From assembly GCA_903870905.1 (NCBI GenBank), contig CAIQEU010000009.1:1-56206 (forward strand): DNA of 56,206 bases, written 5' to 3'. The notes beneath the pieces are model-generated. The model saw only the letters and a program-made list of their open reading frames with translations. It ran no database searches and had not been told where the DNA came from. Made by a program: the position numbers and the translations under genes. Shown here piece after piece: positions 34,594 through 42,983 of the stretch; within the stretch, counting starts at the first letter, position 1, and the number at the start of each line of letters is the position of its first letter. The stretch comes from an uncultured Actinomycetes bacterium. Its GTDB lineage: Bacteria; Actinomycetota; Acidimicrobiia; Acidimicrobiales; RAAP-2.

Positions 34594-36957
34594 TCATGAG
34601 GCGCTGGAGATCGTTGGCCCGGCCAGGACGTGGGCGAGGGCATCGCAGATCTCGCGCACTCGATCGGCATCGTCGAGGCGTCGTCCGTCAGCAGTTCGCA
34701 GGTAGAAGACGTCGACCACGGCGCTACCGGTGGTAGAGACTCGAGCGCTCACCACGTCGACGTTCAAGTTGAAGAGCGCACTGGTCAGTTCGTGGAGGAG
34801 GCCCAGACGGTCCTCGGCGCGCACTTCAATCACCGTTGACGACGACGACGCTTCTCGATCGGTGGCGACGGTTGGGGTGGCAGGACGGGCCGATTGGGGA
34901 CGGCGGGCCCGGTCGTAGACCTGTCGCCGCTCGGCCAGTGCTCGATCGAGGTCGACGTCTCCAGCGACCACGCGGTGGAGCATCGCAGCGAACGCCGATG
35001 CTTCTGGCCAGGCATCGGCGTCCGTTGAGACGGTGAAGACCTCGAGCGCCACGCCGGATTCGCCGAGGATGTCGGCTGAGTGGACCTCCAAGCCGAAGGT
35101 GGCCAAGGTTCCAGTGACGAGGGCGAGCAGCCCTGGGCGATCGAGCGCCGCCACGGCGATGCGCGGTGGATCGAAGACAACTTCAGGCTGGGTTGACGTT
35201 CGTGCGGTCTCCATGAGGCGCCGGTGCGCATCGGTGACCCAACTCGCAATCGGCGGCGAGTCGGCGCCGTCGAAGGATGCCAGGGTCCGACGGACGAGTT
35301 CGTCGACCAGGTTGGCCTTCCAAGGTCCCCACGCGGCTGGTCCGGTGGCCTGGCTATCGGCAACGGTGAGCCCGTGGAGCAGGAGTAACCGCTGGCGATT
35401 CTTGGTGAGCTCGGCCACTCTGGCAATGGTCGCAGGGTCGGAGAGATCTCGGCGGGTTGCCGTGTCGGGGAGGAGGAGGTGGTGCTCGACCATGGCCACG
35501 AGCGTGGCGGTGTCCTCGACACTGAGGCCCAAGCGGTGTCCAATGGTGGCGGCGAGCACCATGCCGACCTCGGTGTGGTCTCCGGGCCTTCCTTTGCCAA
35601 TGTCGTGGAGCAAGGTGCCGAGGAGGAGCAGGTCGCCTCGATCAACCCGGTGCACGGTGAGGGCGGCGTTCGCGGTTGCCTCGAGGAGGTGGCGATCGGT
35701 GGTGAAGCGGTGGTAGGCGTTGCGCTGATGGTGGTAGCGAACGGGCTCCCATTCGGGCAAGAACTTCGTGATGAGGTCGAGCTGATCGAGGGCTTCGAAC
35801 GCCACGATGCCCCGGCGACCGGTGGCCAAGAGGCGGATGAACGCCTCGAGGAGTGCTGGTGGCCACGGGTCGGGGACGTCCCCCATCTGATCGGCGAGGC
35901 GGTAGAGCGACACCAGGCTGATGGGGCGGTCGAGTTCGGCAGCGTGCGCTGCCAAGCGGAAGGCGAGCGTGGGGTCGGTCGCTACCGGGGCTGCGGACGT
36001 CAAGGTGAGCTCGCCATCGATCTCGACGATGTCAGCGTCGATCGGGAACGCTGATCGCTCGTCCGTGTCGCGGTGCTTGCGCCGTCCTCGTCCACTTGGG
36101 AGCGGTTCCCAGTGCGTGCGTCGTCGCCAGATGTCGTCCGAGAGCCGAGCAATGGTTCGCCCAGCTTCAGAAACTGCCCGCATGAGGGCGTCGGCATCGG
36201 ACATCCCTAGCCGTTCGGCGCAGGCGTCTTGCTCTTGGAGGAGGAGCCGGTCGAGGTCTCGGCCCGCACCACGGTGGAGTTCCACGCGGACGGCAGTGAG
36301 GAGTGACGCCGAGGGCTCGAGGACGCGGAGGTCGACGAGATCCCCCAGTCGAGGGGCGTACTTCGCGACTGCAGTCAGCACGTTGACGTCTCGGAGGCCG
36401 CCATGGGACTCCTTCAAATTGGGCTCCAAGAGGTACGCGAGGTCACCCTGGGCAGCGTGGCGTGCGGCCATCTGATCGGCGAGGTCGGTGAGGAATTGAC
36501 CACCGAGTCGAGACCGCCAGATCTCCTGCACTTCAGCGAGCACCGGCAATGCCGTCTTCTGGTCGCCAGCGATGATCCGGGCGTCGAGGAGTCCGAGGGC
36601 AACGCGGAGGTCCTTGGCTGCTGCAGCGTGGACTTCTTTCGGGCGGCGGACACTGTGGTCGAGGCTGACGCCTTCGTCCCAGATGGGATACCAGATCCGA
36701 TCAGCAATAGCGGCAATGTCACTGCGCCCGCTGTGGATGAGGACGAGGTCGAGGTCAGAGTAGGGGCAGAGTTCACCGCGCCCGTAGCCGCCGACGGCCA
36801 CGAGGGCCACGTGCTTCGTGTCGCCGCTGGTTGCCCGATCGACGAGGTCTGCCAACCACTGGTCGGCGGCAGCGGCGTAGGTGGTGCAGAACGCATCGCC
36901 GTGCAGGCTCGCATCGGCGAGGAATTCGTCGCGCTGGAGCCGGAGAGAACGCTGCAC
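34594..36957 (-). CDS. glnD: Protein-PII uridylyltransferase/uridylyl-removing enzyme
   Basis: 787 aa. Nucleotidyltransferase domain near 48-95 (VAVGGYGRGELCPYSDLDLVLI) with the G-rich loop and DLD pair; GlnD helical linker; HD phosphohydrolase (TLLHDIGKGRPGDH ~445-458); two C-terminal ACT domains (~620-700 and ~715-785). It modifies PII signalling proteins according to glutamine. glnB/glnK and amtB are not in the window. GTG 36957 lies 6 nt after TACGGT. In actinobacteria GlnD homologues often adenylylate rather than uridylylate PII, so the exact nucleotide is open. Confidence 0.94.
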   Translation of the reverse strand: MQRSLRLQRDEFLADASLHGDAFCTTYAAAADQWLADLVDRATSGDTKHVALVAVGGYGRGELCPYSDLDLVLIHSGRSDIAAIADRIWYPIWDEGVSLDHSVRRPKEVHAAAAKDLRVALGLLDARIIAGDQKTALPVLAEVQEIWRSRLGGQFLTDLADQMAARHAAQGDLAYLLEPNLKESHGGLRDVNVLTAVAKYAPRLGDLVDLRVLEPSASLLTAVRVELHRGAGRDLDRLLLQEQDACAERLGMSDADALMRAVSEAGRTIARLSDDIWRRRTHWEPLPSGRGRRKHRDTDERSAFPIDADIVEIDGELTLTSAAPVATDPTLAFRLAAHAAELDRPISLVSLYRLADQMGDVPDPWPPALLEAFIRLLATGRRGIVAFEALDQLDLITKFLPEWEPVRYHHQRNAYHRFTTDRHLLEATANAALTVHRVDRGDLLLLGTLLHDIGKGRPGDHTEVGMVLAATIGHRLGLSVEDTATLVAMVEHHLLLPDTATRRDLSDPATIARVAELTKNRQRLLLLHGLTVADSQATGPAAWGPWKANLVDELVRRTLASFDGADSPPIASWVTDAHRRLMETARTSTQPEVVFDPPRIAVAALDRPGLLALVTGTLATFGLEVHSADILGESGVALEVFTVSTDADAWPEASAFAAMLHRVVAGDVDLDRALAERRQVYDRARRPQSARPATPTVATDREASSSSTVIEVRAEDRLGLLHELTSALFNLNVDVVSARVSTTGSAVVDVFYLRTADGRRLDDADRVREICDALAHVLAGPTISSAS

Positions 36958-36963
36958 AGTGGC

Positions 36964-36969
36964 ACCGTA
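36964..36969 (-). promoter_or_regulatory. -10 element TACGGT of glnD
   Basis: On the minus strand TACGGT, GCCACT, GTG 36957: 6-nt gap, predicted leaderless. Confidence 0.6.
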
Positions 36970-37021
36970 GCAGCGCGGTTCGCCTCCACCTCGGTCGAAT
37001 GAGTCGGCAAGATGAACGCAC

Positions 37022-37027
37022 TAGGAT
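37022..37027 (+). promoter_or_regulatory. -10 element TAGGAT of tRNA-Cys
   Basis: TAGGAT lies 11 nt before the mature 5' end of tRNA-Cys, giving a short 5' leader for RNase P. No convincing -35 is seen. Confidence 0.45.
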
Positions 37028-37038
37028 GGAGGTTCCAC

Positions 37039-37116
37039 GGTGGCGTGGGAGAGCGGCCGAATCCAACAGCCTGCAAAGCTGTACAGCCCCCGGTTCAAAT
37101 CCGGGCGCCACCTCCA
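37039..37116 (+). tRNA. tRNA-Cys (GCA), CCA encoded
   Basis: Acceptor GGTGGCG (37039-37045) pairs with CGCCACC (37106-37112); anticodon stem ACAGC/GCTGT encloses loop CTGCAAA with anticodon GCA at 37073-37075; T arm CCCGG-TTCAAAT-CCGGG. Discriminator T37113, then an encoded CCA (37114-37116). Confidence 0.95.
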
Positions 37117-37185
37117 CAGAGTCGAAACCCCGGTTTCGACGCGTCCATCGCGCCGTTGTCACACCCCACCTGCGAACATGGGGTC

Positions 37186-37992
37186 GTGCAAACAACGTGG
37201 AGTGCAGGGCCCCTCATCGGCTTCGACCTGGAAACCACGGGAACCGATCGGTACCACGACGTTCCCGTCTCTTTCGCCTTCGTCCCCTATGAGGGTGGCG
37301 TCAAGGTGGACGGAAGGATCAACCAGATCGTCAACCCCGGTCGACCCATTCCTCAGGGGGCCATCGATGTCCACGGCATCTCCAACGAGCGAGTCGAACG
37401 TGAAGGCATCGCGCTCATCGACGCTGCCATTGAGATCGTCGCACGGCTGCTCGAAGCTTCCGAAGCCGGGACCCCCATCGTTGGCTCCAACCTCGTCTAC
37501 GACCTCTCTATGGTCGAAGCGCTCGCCCGTCGGGAACTCGGTGTGGGCCTCGTGGCCCAAGGGTTCAACGCACCAGTCATCGACGTGTTGGTGATCGACA
37601 AGACCTTCGCGAAGTACCGAGGAGGCAAGCGACGCCTCGAGGTCTTGAGCGAGTTCTACGGCGTGACCTTGAGCGGTGCCCACGACGCCGCCGCAGACGC
37701 CGAGGCCGCTGTGCAGGTGGCCATCGCTCAAGCTGAACGGTTCTCCACCGACGCCGGCCGAGCAAAGGCCGATCGCAGTGTGAAGAACGTGGACCTCTCG
37801 GCGCTCTCGTTGAGCGAACTCCACGAACGTCAAATTGGTTGGCACCGAGCGTGGGCAGAGGACTTCCAGCAATTCCTCGAATCGAAGAATTTGAAGCCCA
37901 TGACCGTGGACGAGTTCCTCTGGCCAATCGCCACTCCCGATGACATTCCAGAAGGCGGTTCGTCGAGTTCGAGAATGCCGACGAGCGACTGA
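37186..37992 (+). CDS. DnaQ-like DEDD 3'-5' exonuclease
   Basis: 268 aa from GTG 37186; the open frame upstream crosses the tRNA and is not coding. Exonuclease motifs: GFDLETTGTD (~10-19, ExoI), IDVHGISNE (~61-69), GSNLVYDLSMVE (~100-111, ExoII) and HDAAADAEAAV (~166-176, ExoIIIe type). This is the proofreading-exonuclease fold of DNA polymerase III epsilon, but as a stand-alone protein with a C-terminal tail (~190-268) it may serve repair or RNA processing. Followed after 7 nt by the unknown gene at 38000, so probably one transcript. Confidence 0.88.
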   Translation: MQTTWSAGPLIGFDLETTGTDRYHDVPVSFAFVPYEGGVKVDGRINQIVNPGRPIPQGAIDVHGISNERVEREGIALIDAAIEIVARLLEASEAGTPIVGSNLVYDLSMVEALARRELGVGLVAQGFNAPVIDVLVIDKTFAKYRGGKRRLEVLSEFYGVTLSGAHDAAADAEAAVQVAIAQAERFSTDAGRAKADRSVKNVDLSALSLSELHERQIGWHRAWAEDFQQFLESKNLKPMTVDEFLWPIATPDDIPEGGSSSSRMPTSD

Positions 37993-37999
37993 GCGCACC

Positions 38000-39418
38000 G
38001 TGTTTCTTGATGCGTCCACCTCGCTGGTTGCGGTTCACGAGGCGTTGGTCGACGAGGACCGCGGACTGCTCCGACTCGCTCCTGGAGTAACACCGGGACA
38101 CGATCTCTCGGCGTTCAACCTCCACAGCGTCCGTGAGTCGCTCTACGGTGCGATCCTCGACGTCACCCTTGGGCGAATCGACCGAGCGCTCCGGACCGTG
38201 AGCAATGTCCTCGAGCTCCAGTACGACGAACCGGGGACACCGTGGCACGGGACGTTTCCGGTCCTCGCTGAATCACCTCTACCCGCACCAGGGGCTGCGG
38301 TGTGGGTGGACTTCGATCCGAATTGGCGGCAATTCGTTGGCGTGGGGTTGGCGCTGTTCATCGAGCGAACTGGCGCTGCGCTCGACGCATCGTTCCGAGG
38401 GAAGATCGACGATGCCCTCGAGCGCTGCGTCGAGGGGGAGCGAGATCGCCTGACGGTCGAGTACTCCAATCCCGCCCTTCTCTATGCCTGGCTCGCAGGC
38501 TGGGTCGGGGAACACCTGAGCGACGCTGCGGCCTCGGCAACGTCCGTCGACTGGTGCAGTGCACTTCGCGCCCAAGTCGAACGCGACGGGGACCTCGCGG
38601 AGTACAACTCGCCGACCTACGACGGCATTGATCTGTTCGCCCTCGCCCTCTGGATTGGACGGCCGTCTTCGGAGCTCATGGCAGCGAGTGGTCGAGAAAT
38701 CCTGCAGCGGGTGACTGCTCGCATGCGGACGCTCTTCCATCCCGAACTGGGCATCGTTGCCGGCCCCTACCACCGCGCCTACGACGTCGACCTCCGTTCC
38801 AGCGTGAGTTTGACGGGGATGTGGTGGGCGGCACACGGGGCGGTGGGCACCTTACCCGAGGTGCTGACGCCGTCGACCGTGCATATCCACGACCTCTACC
38901 ACCTTCCGCTCCTCGAGATGGCCCTCGAGCAGACCGGCCCGCTCCTCGAGTGCGTGCCGGTCCTTGGAGCTCGCTCGCACGAGCAACGATTTCCTGGGTC
39001 GGTTGCCACCTCGCTCGTCGTGCCCGAGGGGGTGATCGGTTTGGAATCGGGCAGGCGGTCGACGTTCGCCATCACCCAGTACACCCCCTTCGTCCTCGCA
39101 CTTCGAGGCAGTGCGCACCCCGTACCGGCGTGGATGGCGGTGTTCGCCGATGGAGCGACCACGTCGCTCGACGTGACTCGGACCGGGTCGACGGTGCACG
39201 TGACGTCGTCGAGTGGTGATGGGTCCGCAGCCGCGACGATCAGGATGAGTAGCGACGAACAACTCCGTTCACTCCTCACCGTACCAAGTGGGGTCACGAC
39301 GGTGATGGGTCAGGCCGATCGAGGTGGCAGCGCCCTCATCCTCGAGGCTGAGCAATCACCCCTCGAGTTCACGATTGAGATTCCACCCGTCTTCATGGAG
39401 TTCTTCGACGCCGAGTGA
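38000..39418 (+). CDS. Protein of unknown function, possible alpha/alpha-toroid fold
   Basis: 472 aa from GTG 38000, 7 nt after the exonuclease stop. No signal peptide or membrane helix. The segment AEYNSPTYDGIDLFALALW (~200-218), an acidic cluster, and HPELGIVAGPYHRAYDVDL (~247-265) recall conserved turns of alpha/alpha-barrel carbohydrate-active or heparinase-like proteins. The C-terminal part (~340-472) is beta-rich, as in such enzymes. No family name can be given with confidence. Possible roles are a glycoside-active or polysaccharide-related cytosolic protein; this is inference. Confidence 0.75.
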   Translation: MFLDASTSLVAVHEALVDEDRGLLRLAPGVTPGHDLSAFNLHSVRESLYGAILDVTLGRIDRALRTVSNVLELQYDEPGTPWHGTFPVLAESPLPAPGAAVWVDFDPNWRQFVGVGLALFIERTGAALDASFRGKIDDALERCVEGERDRLTVEYSNPALLYAWLAGWVGEHLSDAAASATSVDWCSALRAQVERDGDLAEYNSPTYDGIDLFALALWIGRPSSELMAASGREILQRVTARMRTLFHPELGIVAGPYHRAYDVDLRSSVSLTGMWWAAHGAVGTLPEVLTPSTVHIHDLYHLPLLEMALEQTGPLLECVPVLGARSHEQRFPGSVATSLVVPEGVIGLESGRRSTFAITQYTPFVLALRGSAHPVPAWMAVFADGATTSLDVTRTGSTVHVTSSSGDGSAAATIRMSSDEQLRSLLTVPSGVTTVMGQADRGGSALILEAEQSPLEFTIEIPPVFMEFFDAE

Positions 39419-39424
39419 GGCTGG

Positions 39425-39430
39425 TAAGGT
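39425..39430 (+). promoter_or_regulatory. -10 element TAAGGT of tRNA-Val
   Basis: TAAGGT lies 12 nt before the tRNA-Val 5' end, a spacing similar to that at tRNA-Cys. Confidence 0.5.
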
Positions 39431-39442
39431 TGGAGGTCAAGC

Positions 39443-39516
39443 GGAGCATTGGCGCAGCCTGGTAGCGCAGCACCTCGACACGGTGAAGGTCGCAAGTTCG
39501 AATCTTGCATGCTCCA
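39443..39516 (+). tRNA. tRNA-Val (GAC), with unusual C33
   Basis: Acceptor GGAGCAT/ATGCTCC, D stem GCGC/GCGC, T arm GCAAG-TTCGAAT-CTTGC and discriminator A all pair well. The anticodon arm reads GCACC-TCGACAC-GGTGA: anticodon GAC (Val), but position 33 is C instead of the near-universal U, and the basal 27-43 pair is G.A. The 3' CCA is not encoded, unlike tRNA-Cys. Either a functional valine tRNA with a deviant anticodon loop or a decaying copy. Confidence 0.85.
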
Positions 39517-39543
39517 CAGAACCACTTCGGCGGCGACGCAGGT

Positions 39544-39565
39544 GGGGGTGACGATCGTCACCCCC
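39544..39565. terminator. Perfect 22-nt palindrome between tRNA-Val and the convergent phosphodiesterase gene
   Basis: GGGGGTGACGATCGTCACCCCC is fully self-complementary. It lies 28 nt after tRNA-Val and 11 nt after the end of the opposing gene. There is no U-tract. A bidirectional terminator is the simplest reading; a protein-binding site is an alternative. Confidence 0.55.
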
Positions 39566-39575
39566 ATTCGTGCAT

Positions 39576-40283
39576 TCAGAGGGCTTCTCGAAGCGCCAAC
39601 GCAGCGAGTGGCCGGTTCGTCGTCAGCACGGCAATAGGGCGTCGGAGCCACTTCTGCAGGTCTGCGTCGGCGTCGACCGTCCAGACCGCCACGGGGAGAT
39701 CGCGTCTCCGACACCACCAGCGAGTCGGCCACCACGCGAGCGTCTGGTGAATGGCGATGCCGGTGGCAGCACAGGATCTGATGGTGGCCTCAGGGAAGAG
39801 CTCGCTGAGGCGAAGACGGAGCGTCGCCCATCGAGAGAGTCCGGCAGCACTTCGGCCAATGGTGAGGTAGGCCGGGACGTCTGGGCGCTCTCTGCGGAGG
39901 AGGACAATGGAGGGAACTTCACCGGTGGTGACGAAGAAGGGTCGGTGGCGCTCCACGAGGGCGTCGACTGCTTCGAGCTCGTAACCAGCGTCCTTGAGGT
40001 CGTAGTGGACCACGATTCGGCGCTCAGGATCCTCTCGGTCGAGGTCGTCCAAGAACTGCTCGAGAGTGAAGACGTCCGTGCCGGCGAGCGTGGCATGTGC
40101 AACTGGACCGATGCCGGGGAGATCGGGATCGTGGACGCAGACCAAGACCCCATCTGCACTCTGGCGGACGTCGACTTCCACCATGGCAGCGCCACGTCGT
40201 GCAGCGGCGACGAACGCTGCTCGTGAAGCAGAGGGTTCGAGTTCACTGCCACCGCGATGCCACGAGATAGTGGGTGCAGCCAT
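39576..40283 (-). CDS. Glycerophosphodiester phosphodiesterase family protein
   Basis: 235 aa, TIM-barrel family. HRGG near residue 9, EVDVRQSADGVLVCVHDPDL (~37-56) with the E-x-D pair and catalytic HD, and the C-terminal VAVWTVDADADL typical of the barrel's end. These enzymes split glycerophosphodiesters into glycerol 3-phosphate and an alcohol. There is no signal peptide, so it acts in the cytoplasm. TAGGAGAC precedes the ATG. It is divergent from the amidohydrolase gene. Confidence 0.88.
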   Translation of the reverse strand: MAAPTISWHRGGSELEPSASRAAFVAAARRGAAMVEVDVRQSADGVLVCVHDPDLPGIGPVAHATLAGTDVFTLEQFLDDLDREDPERRIVVHYDLKDAGYELEAVDALVERHRPFFVTTGEVPSIVLLRRERPDVPAYLTIGRSAAGLSRWATLRLRLSELFPEATIRSCAATGIAIHQTLAWWPTRWWCRRRDLPVAVWTVDADADLQKWLRRPIAVLTTNRPLAALALREAL

Positions 40284-40353
40284 GGGGTCTCCTACGTCGA
40301 ACTCGCCAGCACCGAGAGCTGGGTCGTAGCATCATGGCGCACGAGGAGGAATG

Positions 40354-42009
40354 ATGACGACCGTCTTCACTGCCCGCACCATTCACACCATGGACCCATC
40401 GTGTCCAACGGCGACGGCGATTGCGGTCCGTGACGGTCGGATCCTCCACGTCGGCACCGAAGCCGACGTCGTTGGGTATCTGAGTGGTGGCGACTTCTCC
40501 GTCGACCGTCGCTACGAGGACTGCGTGATCGTTCCTGGCTTCGTCGAGGCGCACGGACACCTGGTCTTCAACGGCTCCATTGGTGAGTACGTGTGGCTGG
40601 GCTACGACGACCGCATGCGACCTGACGGCACGGTGGCTCCGGGCTGTCGGTCGGTGGACGACGTGGTCGATCGCTTGGCCGCTGCGGCGTCGATTCGAGA
40701 GGGAGAGGGTTCGTCGGTCTCGGTAATTGGGTACGGCTACGACCCCACGTTCCAGGACAACTACTCGCTCAACCGACACGACCTCGACCGAGCATCGTCA
40801 ACGGTGAAGATCTTGGTCATCAACGCCTCTGGTCACCTGGCCTACGCCAACAGCGCCCTCATGGAGGCTCGTGGCATCACCGGGGTAACGGACGACCGTG
40901 GGGTCTTGAAAGATGCCGATGGCCACCCCCTGGGCGAGTTCCACGAGACGGCCATGGGGCTCCTCTTCGCGCCAGAGGACTTCGCCACCGCCGATCCATC
41001 GGTGCCGGTCTGGAACGGCGGGTGGTTGGCCCAACTCGCTGGCTGCACGACGATGACCGATCTGTCGATGGTGACCCTCGGAGGCGCCTTCGACACGCTC
41101 CTCGCCACCGCCAACCGAGCCGACTATCCCGTCCGGGTGGTCTACGCACCGTCGATGGCGACGCTCACGGGGATGATGGAGGGTGCAGCACTTTCTGATC
41201 ACCTGAGCGGACTTCGCGATGCCAACACCGATCGGGTTGCGATGGGACCGCTCAAGTGGATCGCAGACGGCTCCATCCAGGGCTACACCGGCAAACTGCG
41301 CTGGCCCGGGTACTGCGGCGGCATGGATCACGGATTCCTCATCTTGGACGAGGAGCAGATCGTCGACCAGCTCCAACCGCTCCACGAACTCGGGTTCCAA
41401 GCAGCGATTCACACGAACGGCGACGAAGCAACCGAGGTGACGCTCCGAGCACTCGAGCGAGTCCTCACCGAAGCGCCCCGACCCGACCACCGACACCGGC
41501 TCGAGCACTGCCAACTCGCCTCGCGGGATCAGTTCCGCCGGATGGCACAGATGGGCGTAGGGGTGAACCTCTTCTCCAACCACCTCTTCTACTGGGGCGA
41601 TATCCACCGATCCTCAACGGTCGGGCCCGATAAGGCGCGCCGGATGAACGCCGCTGCCACTGCGCAGCGAGAGGGTGTCCACTTCTCGCTGCACTCTGAT
41701 GCCCCGGTCACCCCTGTTGGCCCACTGTTCACCATGTGGTGCGCGGTCAACCGAGTGACGAGAACCGGCGTGGTCCTCGGCGAGCACGAGAAGATCGCAC
41801 CCGAAGCGGCCCTCGAGGCGATGACCCTCGGGGCAGCGTGGTTGCTCAAGATGGATGACGTCATTGGCTCGATCGAGGTGGGGAAGTTCGCCGATCTCAC
41901 CGTGCTCGATGCCGACCCGCTGAGCGTTGACCCAATGGTCATCAAGGACATTGGCGTCGTCGGCACCGTGCTCGGCGGTCAGCCGGTTGTGCGCACCGTG
42001 CAGTCGTGA
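40354..42009 (+). CDS. Amidohydrolase family 3 protein (YtcJ-like metal-dependent hydrolase)
   Basis: About 551 aa from ATG 40354; ATG 40351 is in frame but sits directly on the GAGGAGGA ribosome-binding site, so the second ATG is favoured. The N-terminal composite sheet contains VRDGRILHVGTE and VIVPGFVEAHGHLVFNG (~62-78) with the metal histidines; LKWIADGSIQGYTG, IHTNGDEATEV and HRLEHCQLA provide later active-site residues; LHSDAPVTP near 448. It hydrolyses C-N bonds of unknown small molecules. The stop overlaps the next gene by GTGA. Confidence 0.88.
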   Translation: MTTVFTARTIHTMDPSCPTATAIAVRDGRILHVGTEADVVGYLSGGDFSVDRRYEDCVIVPGFVEAHGHLVFNGSIGEYVWLGYDDRMRPDGTVAPGCRSVDDVVDRLAAAASIREGEGSSVSVIGYGYDPTFQDNYSLNRHDLDRASSTVKILVINASGHLAYANSALMEARGITGVTDDRGVLKDADGHPLGEFHETAMGLLFAPEDFATADPSVPVWNGGWLAQLAGCTTMTDLSMVTLGGAFDTLLATANRADYPVRVVYAPSMATLTGMMEGAALSDHLSGLRDANTDRVAMGPLKWIADGSIQGYTGKLRWPGYCGGMDHGFLILDEEQIVDQLQPLHELGFQAAIHTNGDEATEVTLRALERVLTEAPRPDHRHRLEHCQLASRDQFRRMAQMGVGVNLFSNHLFYWGDIHRSSTVGPDKARRMNAAATAQREGVHFSLHSDAPVTPVGPLFTMWCAVNRVTRTGVVLGEHEKIAPEAALEAMTLGAAWLLKMDDVIGSIEVGKFADLTVLDADPLSVDPMVIKDIGVVGTVLGGQPVVRTVQS

Positions 42010-42983
42010 GGGCCGTCCTCTGCACCACGCCGGGGTCGGTTCGAGACCTCACCGTTGCCACGATGTCGCCGCTCCCACTGCCCGACAACGGGGCTCGGGT
42101 CATGGTGGAGGCTGCAGGCGTCAACTACGTCGATGCACTCTTCGTTGAGGGGCGCTACCAAATCAAGCCCAACCCACCGTTCACCCCCGGGAGTGAAGTA
42201 GCGGGAAGGATCGGCGAGGTTGGGTCAGAGTGGTCGGGGCCAGCCGTGGGGACTCGGGTGCTCGTGTCGTGTGGCATGGGTGGGTATGCCACCGAGGTGA
42301 TCGCTCGACCGGGTCAAGCGGTGCCGATTCCTGAGCAGCTCTCCGCACCTGCTGCCGCGTGCTTCACGCAGAGCTACGCCACCGCCCTCTTCGCGCTCCG
42401 GACCCGCGCCCACCTCGTCGGTGGTGAACGCGTCCTCGTGCTGGGCGGAGGTGGTGGCGTCGGTCTGGCCGCCATCCAAGTCGCCACCGCGCTCGGGGCG
42501 ACCGTGATCGCTCAGGGGTCCACTGAGGAGAAGCGAGACGCCGCACGTCGAGCTGGAGCATCGATCACCATCGGTGGCGATGCCACCACGCTGAAGGACG
42601 ACGTTCGAGGATCGCTCGACGGTGGCGTCGACGTCGTGATCGATCCTGTCGGCGGGGCCTTCACCGGGCAAGCGCTCCGCACCCTCCGAGATGGCGGACG
42701 CCTCGCGGTCATTGGATTCGTCGCTGGGCCCATCCCAGAGATCCCGACCAACCAGATCCTCCTGCGGAATCGCTCCGTTGTGGGGGTTGACTGGGGAATC
42801 TGGGCCATGACCAACCCGGCTGCCCAAGGGGCGCTCCTCGGTGAGCTCCTCGCCATGGTGGAGGCAGGTTCCCTCACGCCAGCGGAACCGACGCTGTTCT
42901 CCCTCGATGATGCAGCCCTCGCCCTCCTCGCGCTGCAAGAGCGACGAGTGGTGGGCAAGATCGCACTCAGCGTCAGCGAGTAG
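42006..42983 (+). CDS. NADPH:quinone reductase-like medium-chain dehydrogenase
   Basis: 325 aa. N-terminal GroES-like domain (GVNYVDALFVEGRYQIKP, TPGSEVAGRIGEVG) and Rossmann domain with VLGGGGGVGLAAIQVA (~145-160). No structural-zinc cysteine cluster, so it belongs to the zinc-free quinone oxidoreductase branch. GTG 42006 overlaps the amidohydrolase stop, suggesting joint action on one pathway. The 3' end overlaps the convergent methyltransferase by 11 nt. Confidence 0.88.
   Translation: MRAVLCTTPGSVRDLTVATMSPLPLPDNGARVMVEAAGVNYVDALFVEGRYQIKPNPPFTPGSEVAGRIGEVGSEWSGPAVGTRVLVSCGMGGYATEVIARPGQAVPIPEQLSAPAAACFTQSYATALFALRTRAHLVGGERVLVLGGGGGVGLAAIQVATALGATVIAQGSTEEKRDAARRAGASITIGGDATTLKDDVRGSLDGGVDVVIDPVGGAFTGQALRTLRDGGRLAVIGFVAGPIPEIPTNQILLRNRSVVGVDWGIWAMTNPAAQGALLGELLAMVEAGSLTPAEPTLFSLDDAALALLALQERRVVGKIALSVSE

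Noticed and set aside
37012-37185. N-terminal extension of the exonuclease to 37012
   Set aside because: It would run through the complete tRNA-Cys gene.
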